A stretch of 64,000 nt of DNA, from the NCBI GenBank assembly GCA_020466095.1, contig CM035806.1, forward strand, positions 110,170,139 through 110,234,138, in the 5' to 3' direction. The position numbers and the translations under genes were made by a program. Under the pieces are notes generated by a model. The model was given only the letters and a program-made list of their open reading frames with translations. It had not been told where the DNA came from and did no database searches. Every line of letters begins with the position of its first letter. Position 1 is the first letter of the stretch. Positions 1-11,984 of the stretch are shown piece after piece. This stretch comes from Chlorops oryzae (Eukaryota; Arthropoda; Insecta; Diptera; Chloropidae).

Positions 1-386
1 AAGGAGTCCGCACGGAATCCTTGCAGTTAATCTGAGGGAGCATTTTAGGACGCCGAAAACGCTCCTTTTAGGAGTCCGCAGGGCACTTTTTTTCATATAT
101 TTGGAAAAGGCCATTTTCTCCCGCAAACACGCTCATTTAGGAAGCTTTTAGGAGGCTCCTTAGGAGTGTAGGCGCACTGCATTGGGAGTCCTAAAGGCGC
201 ACCGTGCGAACTCCAATGGTTGGCTGGGATGTTGCACAGACGATTGATGACCGCTTGTTTTGGTTGTTGGTGACTTCTAGGCATTTGCGCCATTGTTGCT
301 GGTTGCTGCTGATGCCGATGCGAAATAGAGCTTGAGGATTACTATTACATTCTCCTTAATATAAAAATTTAAATTTTACATTACTA
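1..386. other. AT-rich flank with short GGAGTCC repeats, no gene seen
   Basis: No convincing coding region. The motif GGAGTCC/AGGAGT recurs several times in the first 200 bases, together with its complement, and a CTG/TTG-rich stretch lies at about 225-325. It may be the tail of another repeat, but I cannot assign it. Confidence 0.4.
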
Positions 387-815
387 TGTTCTATATATAT
401 GTATAATATACATCAGCGTAAAACTTACGAAATTGTTCTAGAAGTTTCAACCCGCGACTATGCCAAATCGGCTAGCATCGATTCGGAAATCGATCGAGGA
501 AGATCGAGACTTGGAAAGTGGCCTTTGGTATCAAACAGTTTGAGAGGTCTCAACTTGAAGCGCACGTACTCACCAGTGACAACGGCGATTAGAGTGAGGA
601 CCTTAGTGTTTCAAAATGTAGGGACTAAGGGAAGTTAATCAAGTAGTTGCTAGGAGTTATTGGTATTAGGGCAATAAATTGTGAATAGATAATAAGAACG
701 TTAACTTAATAAACGATTGAAAATAATCTATTTTGTGTCCTTTGGCTTTATTTTTTGACACTAAAGAGTTTAGACGGTGTATTCAATTGGGAATACAGCG
801 GAAAATACTTTAACA
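387..815 (+). repeat. Candidate 5' LTR of gypsy-1
   Basis: The block begins TGTTC and ends TTAACA. It holds two AATAAA-type signals (about 672 and 709), and a primer-site-like TGTCGCAGCCGG follows immediately. No matching 3' LTR was found downstream, so the borders are inferred from the TG..CA ends and the position only. Confidence 0.35.
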
Positions 816-1633
816 TTGTCGCAGCCGGTATTCGACTGACATTCGGTTGGATACGAACCAAGGCTCAAAACTTTTAGAAGAGTTATCCTTAACTGTTTTT
901 GTAGTGTGACATACGAAAACACGAGTTAAGCCGAAGCAGAACCTTGCAGGTTTTAAAAAGGTGGTTATCATCATCCGAAAAAGCAAAACTCAAATTCATA
1001 AGTCATACGGCGGAAACAAATAAGATAGCTCAGACCAAGTCAAAATTTACCAGAGACGTTTTCAAACGTAACTTGCCGTTTTTTCTTCAAAAAGTTTTTA
1101 TCCTTGTAGTAAGAAAAATACATCTGTACGGTAGAAAGTGTTGAAAAAGAATGCAAAGTTTACGCGGAATCTTGTAGGTTTTAAAAAGGTGGTTATCGTC
1201 AACCGAATTAGCAAAAGCTCTTGTTCATAAAATCTACCCGCTCAGACGTTAAAAACATTTTTTTTCCTCAAATTGCATTTTTTTTTTTCAAATAATTTGG
1301 AAGAGGCACACATTAATACCTTGTAAAAGTGAAAAGTAAAAATCAACGGTAGCAGAAAATCACAGAGGGAAGAACCAATATAGAGCAATCGACTATGATT
1401 ATGGTGAGTAAAAAAAATTTAAAACAATATTTTATCGCAGAGTCCTTTTTGTTTTGAAATGTATTTTATACGGACTTGTGTCGTATTCATATCAAACGTA
1501 TAGAAAAGCAAAAATTTTTAAACAACAGCTTAAGAAAATTCTAATCAGATCACCCCAACATCAATATTAACGATGGCAAATCAACTTCAAGCTGATGAAG
1601 TAATAAAGAAGGTCGTAAACCTAGTTTTTTACT
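816..1633 (+). other. gypsy-1 leader with a duplicated segment
   Basis: The stretch lies between the candidate LTR and the gag start. A primer-binding-site-like sequence sits at 817-834. A segment containing GGTTTTAAAAAGGTGGTTAT occurs twice, near 949 and 1178, about 229 bases apart, with similar flanks. A splice-donor-like GTGAGT lies at 1402. An ATG at 1573 opens the gag frame that is then cut by the BEL insertion at 1639. Confidence 0.4.
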
Positions 1634-1638
1634 GGCCA

Positions 1639-1952
1639 TGTTTGCACTTAAGCTCTAAAAAACAATCGAGCTCAAGTGATGCGCTGCGATTTGTGTACGC
1701 AGGAAGTGGACTGTACAATTTAGTTGTAGTACAACAAAACTCGCCGAATAATTGAAAGTTAATTGTGTTTTATTCAGTAATGCGCTAATGCGACCTGCTT
1801 CTGCTATTGTTGCGTACAGACTCCCTTAGTGATAGACATTTTGAACAATTGGCAGAGTTGCCACTTAACTAATACTGCAAAAGGTAGAAATCTTAAAGGC
1901 GGGTCAACACTTACAATCAGTACAGCTATTAAAGGCCTATCAACACTAAACA
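1639..1952 (-). repeat. BEL element 3' LTR
   Basis: Direct repeat of 10420-10734 with about 90% identity by eye. On the plus strand it starts TGTTTGCACTTAAG and ends CACTAAACA. The target duplication GGCCA precedes it at 1634. The pol stop codon lies 29 bases away, at 1981-1983. Confidence 0.88.
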
Positions 1953-1980
1953 TATCGCCCACCTTGAAAGGATTCGCCTT

Positions 1981-3261
1981 TCAAATATCAACAAAAAGAG
2001 GGCACAGCTTAACAATAGGTCGTTTATTTGTTCCCTTTGATGTTTTGACTGATACCACCCTAACCAGCCCATCCGTTCCAGGATATGTTTTGACTATGCG
2101 AGCGATACTCCACTGTGAAGGTGGTACATTTTCTTCCTTAACCAGTACAATGTCATCAATCTTAACATTCTAAGAACGCTCTGACCACTTCGTGCGCTGC
2201 TGCAATTATGCGATGTACTCTTAAGACCATTTTCGCCAAAACTGTTGGACCAATGCTTGTAGGTATTGCCACCTGGATAAGCCGTTTGTTGGAATTTCCG
2301 AAAGATCCTCATCTGGGACCGAGTTTATCGAACGAAAAATTAAAAGATGGGCCGGAGTCAATGGATCAGGGTCACCGGAAAATTTTAGACACAACGGCCT
2401 TGAGTTAAGGCAAGCTTCGATCTGACATAATAATGGGACATTTCCTCAAAGATTGCCGTTGACGTTTGCAATACTCGTTTCAGATGAAATTTGACGGACT
2501 TAACTCCTGCTTTGAACATTCCAACGAAATCTGGCCCAAATGGTGGTGAATGGTCTAGACACAAACCTGCGAAGTGATGCCAGGAAGGCTGCTGTTGAAA
2601 GTTCAGTAACTACTTCCAAATGAATGGCCTTTGTTGTTAGACAAACAAACACTGCAATCCAACATTTGTATAATTTACTGCCCCTTCCCTTGCAAGATTT
2701 GATTTGAATAGGACCCGCAAAGTCAATACTCGTATTTAGAAAGGCCGATACCGTCTCAAAACTACACCGAGGAATGTTTCGCATTTGTTTCTGAAGAGGT
2801 CTACTTCTATAGCGCATGCATCTTGTGCATTTATATATGACTTTTTTTACAACAAACGTTGCGCTAGGAACCCAAAAATTTAAGCCCAATAAATAGCCAA
2901 GCTGGCGGCTTCCTGCATGCAGATTTTTGAAATGAATATCATTTACAATTAATCCATTCAGATACCACTATCGGTGTAAAATAATGCTTTTGATTGCATG
3001 GTATGCTTGCGTTTTCTACTCTACCACCAACGCGTAGAATACCACAATCGTCGATGAATGGCGCAAAGGGTGCTAGCTTATGGGTACTTGCAAGTTGTTT
3101 ACCTTCAGCAATAATTGAAATCTCTCTTGAAAATGCTTCTAATTGTGCTATTTTAATTAGAGCTTGACGCGCAGTAGACAATTCCACACTGGTAAGAAAG
3201 TTAAGTTTTCTGTCAGCTGATCTAACCTTGAAATTTCTGGCGAATCTTTGAAGAAGCGCCG
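1981..3261 (-). pseudogene. BEL pol 3' part: integrase, broken
   Basis: Reading from 3261 down, the frame starts at the end of RNase H (LLQRFARNF) and passes through the conserved integrase N-terminal segment. A frameshift at about 2940 leads to the H2C2 zinc-binding region (HFKNLHAG ... CTRCMRY) and the first catalytic aspartate in SIDFAGP. The frame breaks near 2500-2560. The segment that should hold the second Asp and the Glu is shortened: only the later KAGVKSVKFHL motif remains. The C-terminal domain, with motifs DDIVLVKEENVPPSQW and GLVRVVSVKTSKG, is open to the TGA at 1981. Integration activity is not expected. Confidence 0.82.
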
Positions 3262-6200
3262 CACAGTGTCACGTCTCCATACATTTTTTGGAAAAAAATA
3301 TAAGGAGTTATCGTAGGGCAATGAAATTTGGCAGGAGTTTTACTATAGGTCTAATTAAGAAAATTTGAAAAAATCATGGAATTCCGGTACATAGATTGAT
3401 GGACATATAAAAATGAGCAAAATGAAAAAAAAATTAGAATGCCACGCCTACTTTTTGAAATACGCCCCTTCAAAGTTTGAAGATTTATAGGATATTTATC
3501 CTTATAAAAATTTTCAAAGGAAATAAAAAATGTGAAGAATTTTTTGCGGATTTTTAAACTTAAAACATATATTAATCAGAAAACAGAAGCATTTTTGGTC
3601 ATGTGCAAGCTCTATAGAAAGTATGTTCAAGTGAAAACGCGCGAAAATGCAAAGGATAAAGCGCCTCTTCGCTGTGTTGAATATCGTTGATACTATTCAA
3701 GAAATATAATTTTCATTGATTTTTTTCAACACTTTGATTAGAAAAATATCCAATTATAGTGCAAAGCTTTAAAGAAATTGAAATTTTTAACAACTGATTA
3801 AAATTTTTCAATGAAACTGTACAAATCTTTATTAATATTCAAGGTATATCATATACATAAATAAATAGCGAACTTATTTTTACAAAGACTCACTCCCAGA
3901 GCTTTCCAATTCTGAGTCTGATGAAATAAAAGCCTCAAAATCTATATTCAAAGAAGATATAATGTCATCATCGTCATCATCACCATTATCTAATAAAATG
4001 TAATTTTCTAATTCTTTGCACAACTATTTCTTTCTCGTGCATAGTTTTCTGTATTTGTGAATTTGGTTCAGAGGATAGCAACAAATGCTTAAAAACGTCA
4101 ATATTATTTTTTTCCCGAGAACATTTTCTGGCATTATGTAATCGGACATGCCTGAGGTCTTTGCGTCGCGCTTCAAGAGCTTCCTCGGATAACATTCCGA
4201 TTGGCAATGAAAAGTTCTTGGCTATTTTTGCTCCATGGTACAGAACTTTATACAAAGTGACGGGCATATTAAACCACGCGTAGTTCTCTATATATAAATC
4301 GAATGTTTCTTTTAACAACGATTCGAATGAAGAATGATTAATTTGGAAGCCACAAGATAATTTTTTCAAAATCAGCCCTAATTTTTCTATTAAAGTTACG
4401 TTAATGCCTGTAACCTTAGACGAAATATTGGAATGCTTAAAAAATGTTCTCGCTGTATTGCCATCGTTGGACGTACCGTACCCAGTTTTTACTTTATCTA
4501 CAATTAAGCCTAGCTCTGTTTTAAATTCTTTGCAGATTTTTTTTTTAGTTTCCGAGAAAATTGCTTTATTTTCGTCGTATACTCTCCACATCTTAAAAGG
4601 AAGTCGGTAAGCTATGTGCAGCATGCACTCAAAGCATTTAATCCAAGCATGTAGTGTGGAAAGTCCATATTTGAGGTATTTTTCATGGATAGGCGTTGCA
4701 AGTGAATTGAATGAATTCATTATCTTTGGGGTGCTGCCACACAAATAACATACACTGAATGAATTTCTATCCGACAGAACATTGACTACTGCACCGTCAA
4801 CCATGGTGAGATGTAGCAGATAGGATACATTTACTGTGTAATTGTTTGAACTGAAAGTACTACAATTCAATCTTTCGATTTTGCTAGTGATATGCTTTTC
4901 ACTCTCATAAATCAAGTTCTTGCATTCCTTCATAAATATAAATTTGATTGGGCGACAAAATAAAGGGGAGGAGGGGGTTTTATTAAGCCACAATTCACTC
5001 TTTGTATTGCTGTGAACAATCCTTAGAGGAACTAGAGCAACTACAAAAAGGAATTCATCAGTGCAGCTATCATCGGTAAAGTTTTGTTTATAGACTCCAT
5101 GCCCCGAGCTTCCATCAAAGCCCCACTTACACTCTAAAATGCAATTCGCATCTCCACTTAACTTAATTGTTTTGAATAAACTTTCAGCTGTTGTGTCCAA
5201 CAAAGACTGTAGAGGAACTTCTGCAGACACTTCTGAGCTAATGAAAGGCTTCGGAATTAAGCATTCCATTTCTTTCCTTAAAGTATGGAAGCTTGGAAAG
5301 CAATCAGAGGCAACTGAATTTACAACTGCTCTAAGCGTTCTATATTTTCGAACGGATAATTTCAAATCGAAGTATAACGCAAGCACTTGTGGAATTGACA
5401 AACAGCTGGCTTTGGCGTTGACGTCTTTCTTTTTTATTAACTCAGCTGCATCTTTGATCTCTGCCGAAGAATGCTCTCTTATCAAATTGCTTATTTTTGT
5501 TCGTTTACTTCTTTCCCTCAATTCTTCATAGATTTGTTTTGGTCTACCTTTACCTTTGCTAGTGCTTGGTTGCTAAACGAAATAAAGAAACATAATTTAT
5601 TAAACAAAACATTTCTTTATGTTTGAAAGCCCACCTCGTCATCTTCCGGAGCCACAACGGAAATATTCTTATTATGTTCCTATTTTACAATAAACATGTT
5701 AAAATAAATTTTAATAATTTACATATTAAAAGCACTTACACTCAAATTTGCTTCGAAAGGCGAGCTTAGTCAATTCGCGTATTTCGTAAGAAACCGCTCT
5801 TTGTATCGATTGCACCTATTCCACCGAGAGTAAAATGTCAAACTAATCATCCTCAATCTTTCTTTTAGTTTGTCTTCATCAATATTTCCATTTATTTCAT
5901 TTTTGACAAATAAAACCAGATCGCTTTGCTTTTCTGTTGTTGTTTTGTGAGAAGCCGCTATCCAAACGTTAAACAAATCCACAATTTTTAGCTCCGAGGT
6001 CACTATAGAAAAAACGCTCCTATTACGAACGGGGCAAATTGGGGCAGCCTATATTTTTATATGTTATTCTACTTACTTATAGCAACAATATTTTATAAAA
6101 ATTGGAAGAACAAAGCTTTAGAAAATGAGAAATTGAAATTGAAATTTTGAAAATTAAACTTGATTTCAAATTAATTTAACTTCTTATTGTTTACTTTAAA

Positions 6201-6408
6201 CCAATGATAGATAACGTGTTATAAACAAACTTAAAAAAAATAAGGTGACCAGGTACTACTAATTTTATATTTTAATTTGACATATTAAACTTAATGATCG
6301 GATCACAACTCACAAGTACAGAGCAACTAAAGCACAAGTAATTATATTGCAGTTTTTGTGCTCAAAAACAACAATTTACATAACTTCCAAGTTTGAGAGC
6401 ATGCTGTG
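3262..6408 (-). mobile_element. Transib-family DNA transposon inserted in BEL pol
   Basis: The left end starts with CACAGTG (3262-3268) and the right end finishes GCATGCTGTG (6399-6408). Both share a TCTC/GAGA block just inside, giving an imperfect terminal inverted repeat. The length, about 3.15 kb, is usual for Transib, and the transposase inside is of that family. The BEL frame stops at the right edge and resumes at CGGCG on the left edge. A clean 5-bp GC-rich target duplication is not visible on the right side, so the right border is less certain than the left. Confidence 0.72.
3890..6003 (-). pseudogene. Transib transposase (RAG1-like DDE recombinase), mutated
   Basis: The family cuts and pastes DNA and is the ancestor of the RAG1 core. 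Three coding pieces are visible. Exon 1 (from 6003) is a short N-terminal domain. A small exon (about 5690-5634) ends in an acidic stretch before a GTGGGC donor. The main exon starts after an AG at about 5575 with QPSTSKGKGRPKQIYEELRE. The main exon has the first Asp region KWGFDGSSGHGVY, a CYLCGSTPK zinc-like motif, and the Glu region LPIGMLSEEALEARRKD, which corresponds to the RAG1 E962 segment. Defects: a TGA at 5768 where the family has Trp, just before the exon 1 donor, and a one-base frameshift near 4018. Beyond the frameshift, an acidic tail of Asp and Ser runs to about 3890 in another frame. Confidence 0.8.
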
Positions 6409-8700
6409 GGGCAATGGCTAAACATATTGACATAATTCTTTTTGATTTTTCTTAATATGAATATTATCTATCGAAATTCATAAAATTTTTTTAACAATGA
6501 CTACGGCATGTGACAACGTGATCTTTCGTTCCTCTAAGTCTATATCATTCGTTGAGAGACTAGGAATCTCTTGTTTGAATGATATTTGCCTGACAATTCT
6601 TGGTCCATGCCACCATAATTCGTCGTCGATTAATTGTTCTGCAGAGATTCCCCTTATAGCGAGGTCTGCGGGATTTTGCTGAGAAGCTATGTGACTCCAT
6701 TGGCTGGCTGGCAATAAATTGATAATGTAAGACGTTCTATTAGCAATGAATGTTTTCCATCCTTTAGGATGATCGGATATCCATGCTTAGATAATGGTAG
6801 AATCTGTATGACCGTATAAACGACAATTCGGAAGTTTAAGTGACTTCTGAACAGTTATGAGAAGCTTGGTCATTAGTTGTGCTGCACACAATTCAAGTCT
6901 AGGAATTGAAATTTGGTTGACAGGTGCTACCCTTGTTTTGGCGGCAATGAGATTCACTGCTATTGAGTCATTTGGCACACGCACCTTTAAGTATATGGCG
7001 GCAGCATGTGCTACTTCTGAAGCGTCTGAAAATCCATGCAGTTCCAAATGACCTTCATCATTGCAATTAAACCAGCGAGGAACACGAACTTTTGAAATTA
7101 GGTAAATATGATTTCTCCATTCTTGCCACTGATCGAGTAAATCCTCCGTCAACGATTGATCCCAATCAATTCCCTTTAGCCAAAGTGATTGCATGAATAT
7201 TTTCAAGGCAACAACGACTGGCGACAACCATCCTAAAGGGTAAAAAATCTTGCATATGTCACCCAACACCATTCTCTTGGTGACCGCACCTATGATTTTT
7301 GTTAAATGCACCGCATATTTAAAGGAATCTTCCTGGGTGTCCCATAGTAGACCTAATGTTCTTACTAGTTGAGTGTCATCAATTACTATATCTGCGGACG
7401 ACTCCCTGTCTACTTGGTCAATGTGTTCCATGAATTGAGTTGAATTGGAACACCATTTTCGAAAGTGAAAACCTGCTGAGCTGAGAATTTGTCTACAATC
7501 ATGTTGCAGCTTCACTGCACTTTGCACATCTTGTGCACCTGACATAAGATCGTCCACGTAAAAGCAACTTGTTATAAGCTCTGTAGCTCTTGGAAGTTTT
7601 TTGCCGTTATCTATTGCTACTTGGACAAGAGTGCGCGTGGCTAAGAATGGCGCAGAGGATGTTTCATATGTAACCGTGTTTAAACAGTATGACTTTGGAG
7701 GCTGCGTGCTGTCTTCATGCCAAAGAATTCTCTGCACTGCTCTGTCTGCTGGATGGACTTGTGTCTGCCGATACATTTTCTCTATATCAGCTGTAAATGC
7801 TACGAGACATTTTCTGAACTGTACAAGAATGGAAAATAAATCGTTTTGTATAGTCGGTCCTACAAGTAATTGATCATTAAGCGAACGGCCGTTTGAGGAT
7901 TTACAAGAGGCATCAAAGACTACCCTTAGTTTTTTAGTTGTGCTACTGGGTTTGACTATCGCATGGTGTGGCATGAAATATACCTTGCTATAAATATTGT
8001 AGTCTTCAACCAGCTCCATATGGCCAAGATCGAAAAATTCCTTCATGAAGTGTTTGTAATCAGTCTCAAGTTTTGAATTAGTCTTGAATTACGATACCAT
8101 CTGTTTGAGTCGATTGGCAGCAGGTGACCTTGACTCTCCAAATTCATAGTTAGAGTCCCTAAATGTTAAGCGAACAATGTATCTATCATCAACATCCCTT
8201 TTAACATGTTGCTGATAATGTTGCTCAGCAAGATCTTCATCTGGAGTTAAATGAATCTTGGAATCATTTACGTTTTCAATTTCCCAGAATTTGTGTAGCT
8301 GCTCAGACGTGTCCATGCAGGTATGAGCAATTCTAATAGTTGGCCTGTCAACTGTTAACATTTTACCAACTAAGACCCAGCCAAAGATAGTTTCAATCGC
8401 GGTCGGTGATCCCGATGGGTGCACACGTTTCGTATTCAATAAACATTCTGAAAAAATGTCAGCCCCGAGTATGATATCAATAGATTGCGGAATGTGCAGG
8501 TGTGAATCAGCTAGCTTCAGGGCCTTAAAATACTGTAATTGGTTAATTGAAATTTCAGACGTCGGAAGGTTTTGTGTCAGCTTTGATAAACAGAACGCTG
8601 CCCTGCTAATTGCCTTGTTAGAATTGACATGAATGTGTAATTGAATGATTGCCTCTTAAACAATTAAAACATACTTTGCTATCTTTTACAGTTTTTATGC
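6409..8700 (-). pseudogene. BEL pol 5' part: protease, reverse transcriptase, RNase H
   Basis: Read from about 8500 down. The end of the aspartic protease has the BEL motif DIILGADIFSECL and then a typical linker (IFGWVLVGK). The RT runs from 8046 with KLRVVFDASCKSSNGRSLND, FTADIEKMYRQ, and the catalytic segment YVDDLMSGA in place of the gypsy YxDD context. RNase H carries the BEL motifs DASEVAHAAAIY and HTDSTII. In-frame stops interrupt one otherwise continuous frame at 8089 and 6787. The frame fades after 6478, near the Transib border. The protease N-terminus (about 8440-8700) is scrambled by frameshifts and I could not find its catalytic D-S/T-G. Confidence 0.85.
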
Positions 8701-9829
8701 GATCATTTACTGAAAGTTTCTCAAAATGTTCACAATTGAAAAGAAAATGGTTTTAATCACATAAGGGGCATGCAGAAATACCTGTTGCATAAGAACAAGC
8801 ATGACTATTCGATGGATTAGCTAGGTATTGCTTGCCTTTGTCTTGAGCGTTTTCAAGTTCAAAAAAACGTGCTTCTAAAAATTCAATAAATTCAGAAAAC
8901 TTTACTTCATTCCCTGGTTTTTGGCTCCTGTACCACAAAGTTAAAGTTTTTGAATCAATTTTCTTCTCTAAAAAAATTTTTAGCATTGAATCCCAATGTT
9001 GTACTGGTTCTGCCAATGCTTTTAATGCATTGTATCCTTCATTAATGTTACGCAAGACGCGCTTAAGTTCAGATGCTGTTGCGGCTTTCATATCAGTTTG
9101 ATTGAATAATATCTCAAAATATGCTTTTTTAATTTTGTCAGGCCTCTCATATCTGTTCTTGAGTATATCCCAAGCAATGATGTAATTATCATTTGTTGGC
9201 TTCAAATGCTTAATTAAAGATAATGCTTCACCCGTTAATTTTGATTGAAGATACTCAAATTTTTCTACGCCTGCCAAGCCAGACCAAGTGTGAATCGTTG
9301 CTTCGAATTAATCTCTGAATTTGATCCAATTAACTAAGCCTCCATCGAATTGGGGAATTTGAATTTGAGGCAGCCTAAATTCTTGCCTAACTGATTCAGG
9401 TATGGTACCACTTGGTGTGGATCGAGTACAATTGTCTGAAACTACCATGCCTTCTAATAACCTGCTTTTGTTCGATAAGTGGTCCATAAAGACCTGAATT
9501 GCACCCCTTAGGTCTGAGTCACTTGCAGCAGCATCGTCCGAAATGGTACGATCATTCAAGTTGCCGTGTTGACAGATTCTCAAAAATGTATTTTTTTGCG
9601 AATTATTTTTTTCAATCTCTGTCCTATAGCTGGTTTCAGTTTCAAACTCATTTTCGTTTGCGCCTGCTTCAATTTGTGATTGCACTCTCTCAAATTCTTT
9701 AAATAGTTGCTCTAGCCTGGTAACTCTCAATTTCAATTCCCCCAAGGAAATATCTGGACTCTGTGTAGCTGTTTGAATGCGTGTTTTACCACCTTTGATA
9801 GCAGAGCGTTCGCGCTTTAAAACTTTCAT
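8664..9829 (-). pseudogene. BEL gag with CCHC-type region, two nonsense codons
   Basis: The ATG at 9829 opens a lysine/arginine-rich N-terminus and a coiled-coil-like stretch (LKLRVTRLEQLFKEFERV). The BEL/Pao capsid-type domain follows (VEKFEYLQSKLTGEA). A TAA at 9308-9310 interrupts the frame, and the same frame continues after it. A second TAA at 8753 precedes the cysteine motif region, still in frame: CPLC before it and VCFNCLRGNHSITHSC after it, the usual BEL zinc region. Neither stop shifts the frame, so this is a copy that decayed by point mutation. No activity is expected. Confidence 0.82.
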
Positions 9830-9846
9830 TTTGTAAAGTTATCGTT

Positions 9847-10419
9847 ACCATATGATAAATGAATATGTATGACCAAACTTTGAATCTTAAACGTGCAAAT
9901 GTCTTGTTGAACATACGATAAATGAATTTGTATGTTCAACCTTTGAATCTTAAATGTGCAAATGTATTGTTGAACATACAATAAATTAATTGTATGCTTC
10001 GAATTATCGAAAATTCTTGATAAATTGACAATTAATTGATATGTTCGAACTATCGAACTTTCGATATTACTTTGTGAAATAATCGATAGATTGACAATGA
10101 ACTTAGATGTCGTGGTTGCTTCGGCTGCGATGCCGACGTCTCACATAAGATGATGCAATATTGTGAAATAGCTGTTTCGTGCCAAAATGTTAATTCGTTT
10201 CGCGGTTTTGCGCCAAAATGTTATCCAATGTGTAGTGTATGCTGAATCTGCTGATTCCCAAGAACTATACTGCTGTTGCAGCGTGAACCGTTGTTAGTTC
10301 CTATGAACTTCAGGCTGATGAAATTAACCAATGCAATTTCCAACAAAATGGTGGTTCGCCTGATGCAAATTCCTCCTGAATTTGTGGCGATGTGATCCGA
10401 CTCTGATAGGACCAAAAAA
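9847..10419 (-). repeat. BEL leader with about 65-bp tandem repeats
   Basis: This is the untranslated leader between the 5' LTR and gag. From about 9849 to 9995 a unit of about 65 bases is repeated about 2.3 times. Each unit carries CATACGATAAATGAAT, CTTTGAATCTTAAA and GTGCAAATGT. The string GCCAAAATGTTA occurs twice, near 10183 and 10212. No coding is seen. Confidence 0.6.
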
Positions 10420-10734
10420 TGTTTGCAATTAAGCTCTAAAAAAACAATCGAGCTCAAATGATGCGCTGCAATTTTTGTACGCAGGAAGTGGACTGTATAA
10501 TTTAGTTTTAGCACAACAAAACTCGCCGAACAATTGAAAGTTATTTGTCTTTTATTCAGTAATGTGCTAATGCGACTTGCTTCTCTTATTGTTGCGTACA
10601 GACTCCCTTAGTGATAGACATTTTGAACAATTGGCAGAGTTGCCACTTAACTAATACTGCAAAAGGTAGAAATCTTAAAGGCGGGTCAACAACTACAATC
10701 AGTACAGCTATTAAAGTCCTATCAGCACTAAACA
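10420..10734 (-). repeat. BEL element 5' LTR
   Basis: Partner of the 1639-1952 LTR. It ends AAACA and is followed by the duplication GGCCA at 10735. On the minus strand the internal region begins with TGGTCCTATCAGAG within a few bases, a plausible tRNA primer site because it starts TGG. Confidence 0.88.
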
Positions 10735-11984
10735 GGCCAAGACCACCCAGAATTAAAATCTGAAGTAGAAAAATTTATCACAGGCTTAGATTTACTAAAA
10801 CGCATAGCACAAATTATCAGGATCAGCTTAGATAAAGGCTTGGCAGAACAGTTTAAAAAGTACAGATGAAGTTGGGGACCTTATAACGAAACATTTCTTA
10901 AAACACAGAAGCTTAGAAACAATAAGATTTGAGATAGAAAGCACTGCGGAATTTTCACATGAAATAGCGTCAACATTTGGGGAAAGGATAGAGTCCTTGC
11001 TAAAAGACGCTGAAAAATTTATAAGGGAGTCATGGAATGAATCTGAGGCAGTATCAGAACTTAGCGAGTACTAAAAGCTGGCTAAAAATAAGTTCATTTT
11101 CGAAGTAATGGATAAGTGTATGTAATTTTGTCTGGAAGGCCATAGAGATAAGCCTCTCTCAGTTTTGATTAAAATAGCAGAAGACTCAGAAAACCCTTAT
11201 GCAGAAAATAGAAAGTTAAATCAAGTTTTTAACATTCCGTAAACAATTATTTGCTCTTTTTGTAATGTGGCAGGCAAGAGATATTTGAGAGCAGAGGAGA
11301 AATACCCCTTACTGCATTAGTTGCCTTAAATATGGCCATGAGCAGAACGCAAATTGTGGTGAAAATAGATCAGTGCCAGAATTTGGCCTATTAACCTGAA
11401 CGTATTGTGGAAAAGAAAGTCATTTAGAAATTAAATGTTTTGTCAGGCTTATAAATCTATTTTGCAATATATGTCAAACAAAAGGTCATAAGAGTAACAA
11501 ATTTTGAACAAAATTGATAAATAATTTTCCTGAGTATAACCGCACTGATAAACAGTGCTAAAAATGCTCTCAGTTTGGGCATATAGCGAGATTTTGTTAT
11601 GCGCAATAGCAAGTAGATAGTGACCAGTGAAACTTCCAGCGGCTCGGTCCTGGCCAAAATACCGGAATGCCACAGTCAACATCCAAAATCAAGGGCCATA
11701 CCTAGTTCAGAATAAGAACAATTTAAGAAAGAATAGCAAAAAAGAAGGAAAAAATGAAGTGAAACCAATAGATATATTTAGAGAAATTAGATATTTTATC
11801 CTCGATGAGTTAGATGAAAATGATTTTAGTAGAAAATCAAGCAATATATTGAGAAAAAAAGAAAATTTTGTTAAAAAACAATAGTCTTATGAAGAACAAG
11901 GTCCGTTTTAATGACAAAATTGTCGTGCATTGTATCGAAGGTAAAGACTCAGTATTAGAAAACGAATCTCAAAAGGATATGTTT
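10735..11984 (+). pseudogene. gypsy-1 gag remnant with zinc knuckles
   Basis: The sequence continues the gag begun at 1573, after the BEL insertion. Many stops and shifts are present. Recognisable pieces are a helical capsid-like segment (SEVEKFITGLDLLKRIAQII, about 10770) and a series of cysteine-histidine knuckles between 11250 and 11620: CSFCNV, YCGKESHLEIKC, CNICQTKGHK and CKKCSQFGHIARFC. Several knuckles in a row suit a nucleocapsid domain. After 11640 a basic, glutamine-poor stretch runs to the point where the LINE fragment starts. Confidence 0.6.

Larger units (their letters stand above)
1639..10734 (-). mobile_element. BEL/Pao LTR retrotransposon, decayed
   Basis: Flanking LTRs (1639-1952 and 10420-10734) are direct repeats that begin TGTTTG and end AAACA. 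They are bordered by the same five bases, GGCCA, on both sides, so the insertion is defined to the base. Coding on the minus strand reads, in order from 9829 down to 1981, gag with a C-rich knuckle region, aspartic protease, reverse transcriptase, RNase H and integrase, which is the BEL/Pao order and sequence type. Several in-frame stops, some frameshifts and a deletion in the integrase core make it defective. A Transib transposon (3262-6408) sits between RNase H and the integrase zinc finger. Confidence 0.9.

Noticed and set aside
4404..5531. Plus-strand frames opposite the Transib transposase
   Set aside because: Antisense to clear transposase motifs; no domain of their own.
10219..10734. 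A longer BEL 5' LTR starting at 10219 (TGTTATCC)
   Set aside because: Similarity with the other LTR becomes weak before 10420, and the GGCCA target duplication fits the shorter 10420-10734 border exactly.
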